Below, one piece after another: positions 1 to 10,451 of a DNA stretch of 64,000 bases (the stretch's first letter is position 1; each line of letters begins with the position of its first letter). The stretch is from Marasmius tenuissimus. Its lineage: Eukaryota; Basidiomycota; Agaricomycetes; Agaricales; Marasmiaceae. The position numbers and the translations under genes are program-made. The stretch covers positions 434,001 to 498,000 of the forward strand of contig JAQOTA010000035.1 in assembly GCA_029532415.1 (NCBI GenBank), given 5' to 3'. Below the pieces are notes generated by a model, which saw nothing but the letters and a program-made list of their open reading frames with translations, had not been told where the DNA came from and ran no database searches.

Positions 1-1471
1 TCACGAGGATTCTGGTTGTTACAAATGCTTCTGGTGGGTGACTAGTAGCTTTTTGCTTGTTTTCTTATCGTTCGCTGTCTCAGCATTAATAATCATTCCA
101 GCATGGATTAACCAACGTATGAGCTCGAGGTGAGTTCCTGTTCGCGTTGAGTCTTTTTAATCCATTCAGCTTGATATATTCCTCACACCCACACACTGTT
201 CGGCGAGTGATTGTCACAGTTTTGGTATTGTAAATGGGCTGGGTATCGTCACAATTTCGAGGATACGACCATCTCAGCCTGTTACATTTCGGCTCTAACC
301 CGTCATTCTGCACCGTTAGTTTGCCACATGATCAAGGGCATTGCACTTAATCGTCCTATCGCTGATCTTGGCCATAGGCTCCCTTGAACGAAGCTCTATA
401 GGGACTAATAATCATAGAAGAGAGATGAAACAGCGATGGCGAGCGTGAACTAGATGTAGGTTACGTCGAGCTTCTGAAACGTGAACAATATACCTTCAAT
501 TGACATTCGATATCCAGTTCTTATGTTTTTACTCTAGCCTCAACCAACGTCTCTCGTTCTCATTAGGTCTGATACACGGAAGATAGGTCATATTAGCCGG
601 AGGAGCGTGTGTGGGCTTAGATGAGATGGTGGCACGACTGCAGGTATGTACCTCGCATCATTCAAGTTGGATCTGGCTCACGATTGTCCTAGGTTCACGT
701 AAGCGCCTCAGACACGCTTCTTTCCTTGATAATGCCGACCAAGGGCGAGTGATTGTCACTAGTCTATTGCGACACTTTCAGAAGTACAACCATCTCGGCC
801 TATTAGGACCCTACCCTATGCCGTCACGATACCGACGGACTCTTTTGCTTTCCGTTCAATTATACTAATGAATGCAAGAGAGTTCATCAGATACCACCAA
901 TTCTTACCTCGCATGGCTCTTGCGTGGCGACCTTCGGCAGGGAAAGCCGGGCAGCCAATGAACGTGAGTTGAATTACGTGTCACCTCTCCTCCGTTGCGA
1001 CTCTCGACGCGCTATGACCTCGTAGCTTCTTTCAGAAGCTTCATGACACTCAAGGAATCATACTGAAGACACCATACGACCAATAATTTACGGTAGACCT
1101 TCATTGTGGAAAGTCATGCGTTTCTGTCGTAATTCAGCCATGCAAGAGCCGTGCGACACTTCAGGTGTACGAATCGGCGGAATCTGAACCCTCCTGAATG
1201 AGGGACCGGCCTTGTGTTCATGATTTGATCCCGCCGAGGTTTCGCTGCATGTGGTCAGTGCTGTTCATCATATACCTCCTTTCTTCATTGATCAGAAGCG
1301 CTGCTCCTCGCGACATAACAGGACGGCATGGGTCAGAACGGTCATTTTGAAGAAAACACCTATTTGAAGGACGTAGAGCTGGCTAATCCCAGTCCAAACC
1401 CGCGATTCGCCAATGAGCAAATCAGAGCTGGCATAAACTGGTGTCTCTGTGTGGCGGTCTGATGGTAGGTA
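1..1471. other. Unassigned flank outside the left arm
   Basis: I recognise no gene here. Short open frames on both strands lack family motifs or splice-consistent continuation. The only structure I see is a degenerate direct repeat of roughly 80 bp. The 15-mer GCGAGTGATTGTCAC occurs at 203-217 and 745-759, and each copy is followed about 45-50 bp later by a related ACCATCTC(A/G)GCCT word. Because the matching right arm runs off the window end, part of this flank may also belong to the inverted repeat. Confidence 0.5.
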
Positions 1472-2441
1472 AGGTTTAGTAACGGTCTCTCGGCCCAAGT
1501 TACCTCATGGACATCTGACGATTACTTTGATGCTTGAGTGATTGATTATGATGAGCATCTCACGGACGATGGAGACTGAGGTGAGATCGACTGTTTTCGA
1601 GAGTTAAGACTCCCATTTGCAAATTCAATGCTGTTAAGGTCTGTTCCTTCCTATCTCCCATACCCATCCCTTTCCCTCCACAATGGCCGCACAAGTTACA
1701 TCTGGCCTCCTTCCTGACTGGTCATCCTACATAAAGGTGTATAACACGACTAGTAAAGTCATATCTGCATACTCAAGTTTGAGGTGCACGGAGCCTTCGA
1801 GACGGGATAGCGTTCGCTGTCCGTTCTGTTAACCACAAAACACCTTCTATCGCACTCCACGCGTCTTACAAGCCGAAAAAAAAACATAGACGATTATCGG
1901 TATAAGCAGAGCTCAGCTGGTTTCAACTCCATTCTAAGCATTGCCGAGATATCAGATCCACCGCTACAGGACTATCCGAAGGTGTATTTTTGACTCATAG
2001 CTTGGGATCACTGCAACAGTCACCCTCACCTCCCATCTTCCTCATGCCGGCATAATCCATGTATACTCGGCAGTGTCATTGCACAGTGCAGAGCTTTCAC
2101 ATCTCCGCAGCAGTAGCACCGCGATCAATGATCGTGTGCTATACAAATAATCAGAAGCCTTCCATGTGGAATGGCGGATAGGTGGGAAAAACTATGCCAG
2201 AAGGGTAGAGCCGGGCACCCTCGATGTAATATGGCCTACTAAGTAGAGATGTAGAGTTTCCCGGTTCTCGTTGGGTATTTGAGCCTTACTATTTTGCAGT
2301 GACCAATCACGATCTCCCACGAGGTACACATCGCTGGGCGGCGCGGTGTTAAACTTAAGGCTCACAAGTCGATGCTGTAGAGGACCGCTCCTCCTTCCCC
2401 CCATTGCATCCTCGGCTTCTGCACATACACATTCATTTACA
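1472..2441 (+). other. RasGEF upstream region, possible extra 5' exons
   Basis: No gene can be closed here. There is a well-placed ATG at 1684 (context CACAATGGCC) followed by a short open stretch and a GTGTAT splice donor. A second readable stretch near 1915-1980 is followed by GTGTAT. These could be upstream exons of the RasGEF gene, but the joins cannot be proven from sequence alone. The same features occur in the right arm (ATG complement at 63787-63789). A pyrimidine-rich run lies at 1645-1682, as is common before fungal start codons. Confidence 0.3.
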
Positions 2442-5067
2442 ATGACCGTTGAAGTCTCTTTCTTGGGGGTACCCAGCATCATCTCGAAGACCGAAACGCT
2501 ATCATCGGGGTCAACGGGTCTTGGGCCTGGTTCGATCTCGGGAAAAGCAATTAAACGACTGGGGGAGGCAGTTCTGAACGGCGTGGATTATATTCTCATC
2601 AACCGCGAGTTTACCAGGATAGAGTCGTTCTTTCGGCAAAATTCCACAAACCGAGTTCTTAATGTGGAAAACACAGAAGGAATGTACCGCACACTTTTTG
2701 AGTTGACACAGTGCGTAGTCTCAAGCCCTGTTCACTATCTTTAGTTTGCTGCTCAACAATCATCTGTCGCGTTTCACAGCCCTGGATATACAAAGTCTGT
2801 CCGTACGCGAGCCTTGAAGATTGTCATGAAACGAATTGGAGGCATGAGCTTCAAGATCCTCGCGAGAGCCTTAGTGCACCTGGATTCCTGGTCAACGACA
2901 TATCGACAGCTGTCCAGTGCCATTGCATGCTGCTGGCGGAGTGGAAAGACCTGGCTCTCTGATACGTACGCCATATCCCTTCACTCACTTCGGCCTACCC
3001 AGCTTATGGCTAAAAGTGATTACCACACCGCAGGATACGAGTCGTACAGATCAAACCACAAGGGAGGCCTGTCATCTACGGAGCCTATATCATTGTACCT
3101 CGCTCTGGTCGCTTTGATTGGCTCGCGCAACCACGCCCGAATGATCTTCGACCTCCTGTCTTCTGCCAACTCCGAAGTCGCCGCTGCTAAACGGCCGGAA
3201 GACCAGGAGGCTTTAGATGGGTTGTTGAAGCGTGTCCTAACGGCAAGGATGGCTCTGGAGGAGGATGACTCGTCTATTTCTGATGCAACCGCTGTGCTCG
3301 GCTCTGCCGTCCTCGAGGACGAACCCTCATACTTCTATCCTCATGGCCATGTGTCCAACGTCCTGGTACAAGTTGCTGGCATAATGTCTCCTACCATCCC
3401 GAGCATAATTGCCACGAGTCCATCCATCATCACAGGTCCTTCAACGATGAGCTCATCCCTTGGGAGCCCAACAGCCGACTCGGATAATCAAGTCGAACTA
3501 TTTTTCAATCCGGAACTCCAGATAAACCACGGTATTATCAAAGGGGCAACATTGGAAGCACTACTCGAGTTTCTAGTTTCACCCAAAACACCAGCTTCTT
3601 ATGGTCAGTACTCGCTAAATCAAGTACAGCGTCTCTCAACGAAATTCCCGTCCATTTAGTTTCACTCAATCTCAGAATCTTCGCTATGACCTTCAAGACT
3701 TTCGCCACCCTTGACGAGCTCTTCAATTTACTCGCCCTTCGCTTATCGGAATCTCCGTCCATAGATGCTCCACCTGAAGCCGAGGAGGAATGGACAGAAA
3801 TCTTTCGTTCAAGGTAACACCTCTGTTGTAGCTCGACTCTGATTCATGGTTTTAGTTCTGACATCTACTTTTATCAAGAGTATTATCAATTCTTGTTGCT
3901 TTGACTCACGAGGATGTCTTTGACATTAACTCTGATATGCATGTTCTGTCAAAGATGGAGCGACTATTGTTAGTCGAAAAGACTGAGCTCTCCGTTTGTG
4001 CTAAAGCTCAGTCGCTTTTGAGTATAATCCGCCGGAGCCGGATAGCGGTGAGTTATTTGTATCCCAGCAGGCGTGGCTGAAGACCTTTATGTTTGTCAAT
4101 AGAAATATCGGCCTCGCCGACAGACCCAAATCACAATATTTCCCACAGAGGTGTTTGATGATTCTGTGGTTGTACATGGCAGTCCGAGTTCAAACCTACT
4201 GGGATTCAAACCCTCGGATCTGGCGTCGCAGCTGACTCTCATAGAAAGCTCATGTTACGAGAACGTGCGCCCGGTAGATTGTCTGCGATACATTGACGAG
4301 CCCGCAAGAGCTATCTCGGACCTTATCAATCTGAATAACACAGTGAGTTGCTTCATCGCACCGAGTCATCAGGAATCTCATCTGAACGTCCCAGGTTGCC
4401 GAGTGGGCCCTGTTATGCGTAAAGAGCGCTCGTGATCGGGTTAAGGTCATCGAGCACCTCATTGAAACCGCCGATGTAATCTCTACCTTTTATTGTTCTG
4501 ACAACAGTCTCATCTGTTTTGCTAAGGAATGTCGGAGGCTGCACAACTACTCAACGATGGTCTCTCTTCTCACGGGGCTCAGCATATCGCCCGTGGAAGA
4601 GGTTTCATGCAAGGTGGCACCAGTCGTCAAGTTGATATGGGCGGAATGCTCGGCGACCGCCCTACAGATACAAACATCGGCTGGCTTCCACAACGTGATG
4701 GCGGCTCTACGTTCTTCACCCGCAATTCCTGTTGTTGGTAAGCTCACAATTCATCGGCTACCCGCATCGTTATCGGTCTGACATCAAAGCGCACAGGACA
4801 CGTTCTGACATGGTTGCGAACGATTGAATCGGAACATAACGATATGGTATCCGATGAGCAGGGCATGATGAACTTTAACAAACGTTGGAAGCAGCACAAC
4901 GTTGTTGACCACTACCTCTGGTGGCGTAAGTACCCATACAACCTTCCAAAATCGTCACCAATTCAGCACTATCTTCACACCACTTTTTCTTCATTGGTGA
5001 ACGTTCCTATGGATGGGCCTTCGGAGAGATTCACTCTGTGAACCTGAGCTTGATCGGGTCAGAATAA
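2442..5067 (+). pseudogene. Ras guanine-nucleotide exchange factor, left copy (frameshifted)
   Basis: This is the left copy of the RasGEF gene. Exons join cleanly at GT/AG sites: exon 1 2442-2710, exon 2 from 2780 to about 3813, exon 3 from 3879. Later introns follow IIRRSRIA, LINLNNT, HLIETAD, PAIPVVG and LWW, and the stop is at 5065-5067. The region around 3530-3760 matches a RasGEF_N module (IKGATLEALLEFL, then TFATLDELFNLLALRL). The region from about 4150 matches the CDC25-type catalytic domain (LASQLTLIE, AEWALLCVK, ECRRLHNYSTMVSLLTGLS). Relative to the right-arm copy, one G is missing at about 3630 (CAGCGTCTC versus CAGCGGTCTC). This shifts the frame within RasGEF_N and stops translation at 3657-3659, before the catalytic domain. 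A sequencing error is the alternative explanation. Confidence 0.85.
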
Positions 5068-5483
5068 AATCATTATTTCAGTGGTCAGACGGAACAGACT
5101 GGATTCAATAATTCCCGGTGATCCAACCCTGGACCTACGACTGGACAGCGCTCGTGTATATAGTACCAACAGGAATATAAGGCCTACATGTAATGGGTGA
5201 TCTGTCGAGAGCACTAAACTACTTACAACTCCTCGAGGGAGGGCGGAGGGTAAATAATATGGTTGTCCGGACTTGCCCTGTGCATCACCAGGTAATCGAG
5301 CTAAGAACGTACCAAGCAAATTTCGATGTTGGAAGCGAAGAACAAGTAGTCTGAGTCATGTTTTCCGTCGAACGCCGGAGAAGCATACTTGATGTGGCAA
5401 ATCTTCGGACCGTGGATGGCATGAGTCACAATACCAACGCATTCGCACTCTCACGCTCAACACTCTTTTCCCTTTCCACCACC
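5068..5483. other. Intergenic region, RasGEF to SDR (left arm)
   Basis: No gene is seen. This is the 3' flank of RasGEF and the promoter region of the SDR gene. Pyrimidine-rich sequence (CTCTTTTCCCTTTCCACCACC) runs up to the SDR start codon. The right-arm counterpart (59989-60414) is almost identical. Confidence 0.5.
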
Positions 5484-6674
5484 ATGTCTCTACCCAAAAC
5501 TTCTGACCAAACCGTCTGGCTCGTTACTGGTTCGGTATTACATCCAGCACACCATCATTTTCTTGTCGATTGACTCTTCGTGTGTTATTCTAGGCTCCTC
5601 ATCCGGTTTCGGCCTGCGCCTGGTATCTTCAATCCTGAGACGAGGCGATCGAGTCATCGCAACCGCACGTTCGCTCGATAAACTGAAGACCAACCTCGCC
5701 CAAGAAGCCGCCAATCCCGATTGCCATATCATAGAACTCGATATTACCTGGGATCCCGAATCGATTAGATCTGCGATTGATAAAGCTGTGAACATCTGGG
5801 GTCGGATAGATGTATTGGTCAACAATGCGGGGCTGGGATATAAGAGTTTGATCGAGGAGGCGAGGCGAGTGTTGGTGGTTCTGGATCGCGCTGGAGTTGG
5901 CTAACATCCCACGTCAAGTGGACAATCGATATCCCACCAGCTCGAAGGAGTTTAAACTCCAATTCCAGGCGAATCTCTTCGGACATATCGACGTGACGAA
6001 TGCGGTACTTCCGGGTATGAGAGAACGAAGGTCTGGGATGATCGTGATTTTGGGTAGCAGGAGTGGTTGGAAGTCCGAGATACCGGTGAGCAGCGCTGGC
6101 CATTTGCCGCCATGATATTGACTAATCTGCTCGGATTAGGCCACAGGTATGCTCGTTACCAGCCTCGAAGATCTGGGTAGTCCATTGATTCTTGACAGCA
6201 CTATACGCTTCATCTAAAGCGGCCTTACGAGGTCAGTTCGTGTCGCTCATACATTCACCTTCCTCATTCTCACCTCCTTTTTTGCATCCAGTTTATGGAG
6301 AAACCCTCGCCACGGAACTAGCCCAATTCTTCATTCGCGTACTTATCGTCGAGCCTGGAGCGTTCAGAACCGAAGGAATCCTCTCCAAGAAGTACCACAC
6401 CGATCACCCGATACCAGATTACGACGAAACACGCGAGAAATGCGTCAAGATCTTTGATGCGACTGAAGGCAGGCAACCCGGCGACCCAGAGAAGGCAGTA
6501 GAGCTGTTGGTCGACATCGTCAGGGGCGAAGGCAGAGCTGAGGGTAAACCGTGGACAGGTTATCTTCCGATGGGTGCTGATGCGGTAGCGGATGTAAAGA
6601 ATAAGTGTGAGAAGATTATGAAGGCCGTGGACGTATGGAGCGATGAGGCTACGAAACTCAGTATTGACTCCTAG
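5484..6674 (+). CDS. Short-chain dehydrogenase/reductase, left copy
   Basis: Predicted NAD(P)-dependent oxidoreductase of the classical SDR fold; the substrate is unknown. The start is ATG at 5484, after a pyrimidine-rich leader. Exons are 5484-5529, 5594-5870, 5941-6085, a 7-nt microexon 6140-6146 (GCCACAG), 6199-6231 and 6292-6674. With these joins the Rossmann glycine motif reads VTGSSSGFG, followed by the NNAG motif (VLVNNAG). The catalytic pair is YASSK (YxxxK), with an upstream serine in ILGS. The post-catalytic segment is RVLIVEPGAFRT, typical of SDRs. The end of exon 2 (a GTTGGT donor) is the least certain junction. The gene lies tail to tail with the SSP gene. The frame is open throughout, so this copy may be functional. 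Confidence 0.85.
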
Positions 6675-6832
6675 CGTGATGGGGGTGAAGGATACTTCGG
6701 AGGCGAGCTCAGCACTCTCGACGATATTTTTTTTAATAAACTCATTTTGTATTATGGAAATGAGGCTGATAGTGATATGATAAATAATCGTGAAGTCTCG
6801 ATACATTATACAGTGCTCGTAAATCAGGGCAG

Positions 6833-7251
6833 TCAGAAATCGGAGCACGAAGCCTCAGTGCCGACCTGCGCTCCTTTCGGGATGTCCCCAGTGTTGTATT
6901 GGTACCTACAGATGAAATGGATAATCAGGTCTCAGGAATGCATGGGAAGAAACGTACCACACGTAGTGTCCTTTCATTTGAGTCCCGTAGTTGATTCGGA
7001 TACGGTTGCACTAGAAAAAACTCGAAAGTTAGCATCGAAATGTCCATGTAAGCATCGACGAAGTGGAGACTCACGGGCCTCTCAAGGTTGCAAGCATCAG
7101 CGATGCCGCTACCAGGGCAGTTGTGAAGGTCGTTGGGCTCCCCCTTCAAGCCTAATTCAGGCGGGGGAACGAACTGTCTACCTTGGACGTTGGCAGCGGA
7201 AGCGGTTGCAGCACAAGCAGTGAGAGCAACGAATACGGTTGTAAATTGCAT
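6833..7251 (-). CDS. Small secreted cysteine protein, left copy
   Basis: Small protein with an N-terminal signal peptide (MQFTTVFVALTACAATASA, cleavage expected after ASA). The mature domain has conserved cysteines in NCPGSG, ADACNLERP and CNRIRIN and a C-terminal SCSDF ending. Three exons: exon 1 ends at NLERP before a GTGAGT donor, exon 2 encodes CNRIRINYGTQMKGHYVW, and exon 3 encodes YQYNTGDIPKGAQVG and the ending. The splice acceptor of exon 3 differs from the right-arm copy (CTGTAG here; TCGCAG there). Such proteins are generally exported by fungi, but I assign no function. It is convergent with the SDR gene. Confidence 0.7.
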
Positions 7252-8510
7252 GATGAGGTTGGAAGACGTGTGGGAGAGACTGATAGAGAGACTTGGATGT
7301 TGTGAAGACAATGAAAAACTGATGCAAAATTGTTGAGTGTTTTTATAACCCTTAGTCGCACAGGCTCTAGCCAGAACCAGGTTCAAACTGGCGAACTGGG
7401 GAGCTCCACTCGACGCGTCAAATGAAACTTTTTGCTCCAAAGAAAGGATCGTTCAACTCAGGTCCGACTCCGAAGCGATGCAAGTGTGTTATTGAATACA
7501 TCCTGAACTCCACACTTCTACACCCGTTGCCGCTTCGGGCCTCACGGGAGTTGGTTCGACTTCTCGTTTTCGGTTTGTGAGAGCGCTCTAGGGTCAGACC
7601 TCGTGTTTTCTCTGCAACGATGCAGCTCCGGGTGGACTTTGGCCTAAGTAAAGCCACGTGAAACATGAAAACGAGGACTGACTCCGAGGCTAGCCGTGCA
7701 TCATAGAACGTGCCGAAGTTTCAGGCCGGAGTCATCGGCACACCTTGGAAGCTGGCAAGCACCAAAATGTGATTCGGCAGATCCAAACTAGAACTGGGAA
7801 TGTTTTATGACAGCTCAAAGCCCCTCATTTGCACGGTGGTCCTGACCATATCGTCAAAATTCCTCATTCAATATCATGAGAGAGACCCTTAAGCATTCCT
7901 GAGTGGGCTTCGGGTGGCGGCTGTTACTCCAGAGTGAGACGCAGTCGATCAGTGACGAACGGGTAGGGCGTCTTCTGCACACGGTAATATATCTGAGCTA
8001 TACATGGTCTCCAGCTGTCAAGAACAAGATCAGTTCGGTATCGAACGTCTCTTCGAATACTGTTGATGAGGATATACATCACTTTCCTTCCGTTTCTTAG
8101 CGCTTGTGCGCTTTGATCATCACAGCTCGTCCGGATTGGCAGTGCAAACCTTGTATTGGAATGTAATTTTTGGAGGATTTGGATAGCGTAGCAAAGGTGT
8201 CTGCTCATAATTAGACCGATGTCCCAATAGTGCCCGACCGTCATGTAACACTGGCGTGCATAGTTCAGATTCTGACAACTTCCAATCATACGCACGGGCT
8301 CAGAAACAGAGTAAATTCTTGCGTGCTGCTGTTGGATCAATATCTGTCGATCTATCTTACGGAGTATCACGAGCCCTGGCAACACGATGCTGATGAAAAC
8401 TCTTCAATTGAGCTTCAGAACAGTATATTATGTGAGATAGTATCCTATAATTATTAACACGCACCCCATCAACCCATGATCACCTCTTCTTCAGAGTTTT
8501 ACGAGTGACA
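7252..8510. other. Inner end of left arm and unique spacer start
   Basis: No gene is supported. Bases 7252-7904 are the SSP promoter side and the last part of the inverted repeat; they are noticeably more diverged from the right arm than the RasGEF region. From 7905 the sequence is unique to the left side. Short open frames around 7900-8450 show no family motif. Confidence 0.4.
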
Positions 8511-9002
8511 ATGAATTTTGACTTCGAGACTCGATACCCCCGTCGAATCATTGTGGACGACAAGGATCCACGAATCGCCTACTCGGACACCAATGCCTGG
8601 AGCATTGACGGATCGACTTTCAACAACTACGGGACACTCAGAGATCCATACAACCGTACAATGACTGGAACAGATTCCGAAAAGGCAAGCTTTGCATTCA
8701 CCTTTGAGGGTAAGCTTTTTCCTTGGGATTCTGCTGGTGAAGGGAGCCTGAACTGACTTGACCTTTCTTGTTTCCTTCCTGCCAAAAGGCAACTTCTTTC
8801 AAGTTAGAGGTGCTAAGGACAATCGCAAAATTCCTGCCCTGTCCAATACCCGGGAAACAATGGATGACCTGTCCCTTTTTCCCAATTACACCACAATGTC
8901 AAGACATATTGTCATGGCATTACCTAGTTGCTGTAGAAATTTGAGCACCTAAAAATTAAATACACCTCAGACTCTGACACTCAAGATGGTAGATGAGTGA
9001 AT
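8511..9002 (+). pseudogene. Membrane-protein family copy, broken by copia element A
   Basis: Start of a gene paralogous to the intact minus-strand gene at 33417-34917. Exon 1 (8511-8709) encodes the YPRRIIVDDKDPRIAY block and ends at FTFEG. An intron (8710-8788, GTAAGC...AAAAG) follows, then exon 2 resumes with NFFQVRGAKDN. The frame stops at 8950-8952, before the insertion, so the copy had decayed. Element A is inserted right after 9002 (TSD TGAAT at 8998-9002 and 24807-24811). Sequence after 24811 does not give a convincing continuation of the gene. Confidence 0.75.
8998..9002 (+). other. Target-site duplication of element A (left)
   Basis: TGAAT at 8998-9002 is repeated at 24807-24811, immediately outside the two LTRs. 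A 5-bp duplication is normal for Ty1/copia integration and shows that both ends of the element are intact. Confidence 0.93.
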
Positions 9003-9458
9003 TGTTGAACATGATGGATATCATGTGATACATATTGATGTGTTGTTTACGCGTCACACTATTTACAGAGCTACACCTCTAGGAACACTTGCACTCTCAT
9101 GCAAGAATGTATCTACATAGTTATTGCTTCACAAATGACACTGTAGATATCTACTACATATGTAGTTGCATCAAGTATGATGCTTATAGTCCAAAGTGCG
9201 AGGCACAACGGAAGAAAGACTCATTAGTATTGGCTAAATACCTACTTCTAGTAGTAGTTTCATACTATTGTAATTACTCTTACATGTACAGAAACTTGTG
9301 TATAAAAGCTGGTATTCCAAGGCCTTAAGCCTTAGGACAATCCACTTGATTATCACCTCTTCACAAGCATCTCAAGTCTACAAGAACACTCTGTGTATTA
9401 CCCATGTGAGGTTTACTTTGTTATACCCACTGTGCACTTTAACTATGCTGGCTCAACA
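9003..9458 (+). repeat. 5' LTR of element A
   Basis: 456 bp, beginning TGTTGAACATG and ending GGCTCAACA (TG...CA ends). A TATAAAAG box at 9301-9308 is a plausible promoter. Compared with the 3' LTR, several differences are CG versus TG or CA (for example GATG/GACG, ACGCG/ATGCG, CACC/CGCC, GCAC/GCGC, CATA/CGTA). It also carries 7 extra bases near 9280. Confidence 0.95.
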
Positions 9459-9470
9459 GGTTATGGGCCC
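9459..9470 (+). promoter_or_regulatory. Primer-binding site, half-tRNA(iMet) type
   Basis: GGTTATGGGCCC directly abuts the LTR end. It contains ATG, the complement of the CAU anticodon. The whole 12-mer is the complement of the anticodon stem-loop sequence GGGCCCAUAACC of eukaryotic initiator tRNA-Met, not of the tRNA 3' end. The identical 12-mer is at the same place in elements B and C. Drosophila copia and yeast Ty5 use such an internal tRNA fragment. Confidence 0.85.
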
Positions 9471-10451
9471 TGCAAGCGGTGGTCAGGTCAATGTTATGAT
9501 CAGAGTAGCTAATACTTTCCGTGTGTTGCCACCATCCTAGCGGACAACCTGTAATCCACATGGGTTAAGGAAGTCTCTAGCGATGTCAAAGGCTCGTCAT
9601 TGACGCTGGTGTCAGGATCAGGGTTCTTCGTCCCTTATATTCATCCACTCACGTCCCTGTACAAGTTGCATGTTGCACAAACACATGTACATACTGTCTT
9701 GGCTTCATCTTCTTCAGCATGAACCTATCCGTTTTTACGGCTCTGTTCCTCTGCTGACAACCCGGATTAGGCTTTGGCCGTCTATTGCCACTGTCTGATA
9801 CCGATGAAAGTCTAATGGTTGGCGGTGGTCCTCGGCAGAGGCACCGTTTAGGGGGTCTATGGGACTGTGCTTCTAAACCAGTTTGCCATAATTCCTGAAG
9901 GCTGAAACATGCCGGGGAAATTTGATTTCCCTTACAACTAGGACTTTGTATGATACTACTTTTACGGTATCACACGGCCATTTTTAGTATGTACAGGGAC
10001 TCCCCTCACGTCTGCCTTTCTCATCCACGCTATTGTTAGATCTCGTACCAGTCTCTAGTAGTTCACTTGTTCGTCATATGCTCAAGGCATCTTTGGACAT
10101 AGTAACCAGATGGAGTAATGGGGGATCTAGTAATAACTTTCTCAAGGCACGACGTTTATATTTGCTAGTCTGGGATTGAGACCAGATAGCACAATGGACA
10201 CCAGACACACACACTGGAAGGTTACTGTAAGACCCTTCTCAAGCGGGCAGGGCTACGTAACCAGATTAACTACCTGCACTTACCTGCGCAGTGGATTTCC
10301 CCATAGCTTGCTTGACGCATACAGCCTGTTAAAAGTCCTAGACATTTTGACACATGTCTCGGTGTGCATCGAACCCTATTCCTTTTATGGGTTGTCTTCC
10401 AATGGAAGACTTTATTGATTGACACTACTCCTAGTGTCATGCTTCTAAAAT
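9471..10451 (+). other. Leader region of element A
   Basis: About 980 bp between PBS and gag start without a convincing reading frame. It is similar to the corresponding leader of element C (51355-52353 on the minus strand), including the shared run CTGTCTTGGCTTCATCTTCT. It is presumably the untranslated packaging and regulatory leader. Confidence 0.6.

Larger units (their letters stand above)
1472..7904 (+). repeat. Left arm of ~6.4-kb inverted repeat
   Basis: This segment is the reverse complement of 57556-64000. The inner edge is sharp: GCATTCCTGAGT is shared and the sequences then diverge completely (7905 onward; 57555 downward). The outer edge is set by the window, because 1472 pairs with base 64000. 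The arms differ by about 12 bp net length plus scattered substitutions. Identity is patchy. The 3' half of the RasGEF gene (about 4100-5060) reads the same on both sides, whereas the last SDR exon, the SSP gene and the innermost kilobase carry many differences. Confidence 0.95.

Noticed and set aside
6318..6848. 176-codon minus-strand open frame over the SDR gene
   Set aside because: It lies antisense to the last SDR exon, which has conserved SDR residues; the minus frame has no motif and is broken in the right arm.
7924..8385. 153-codon minus-strand open frame in the left spacer
   Set aside because: No recognisable motif, no splice or promoter support, and biased composition; probably chance.
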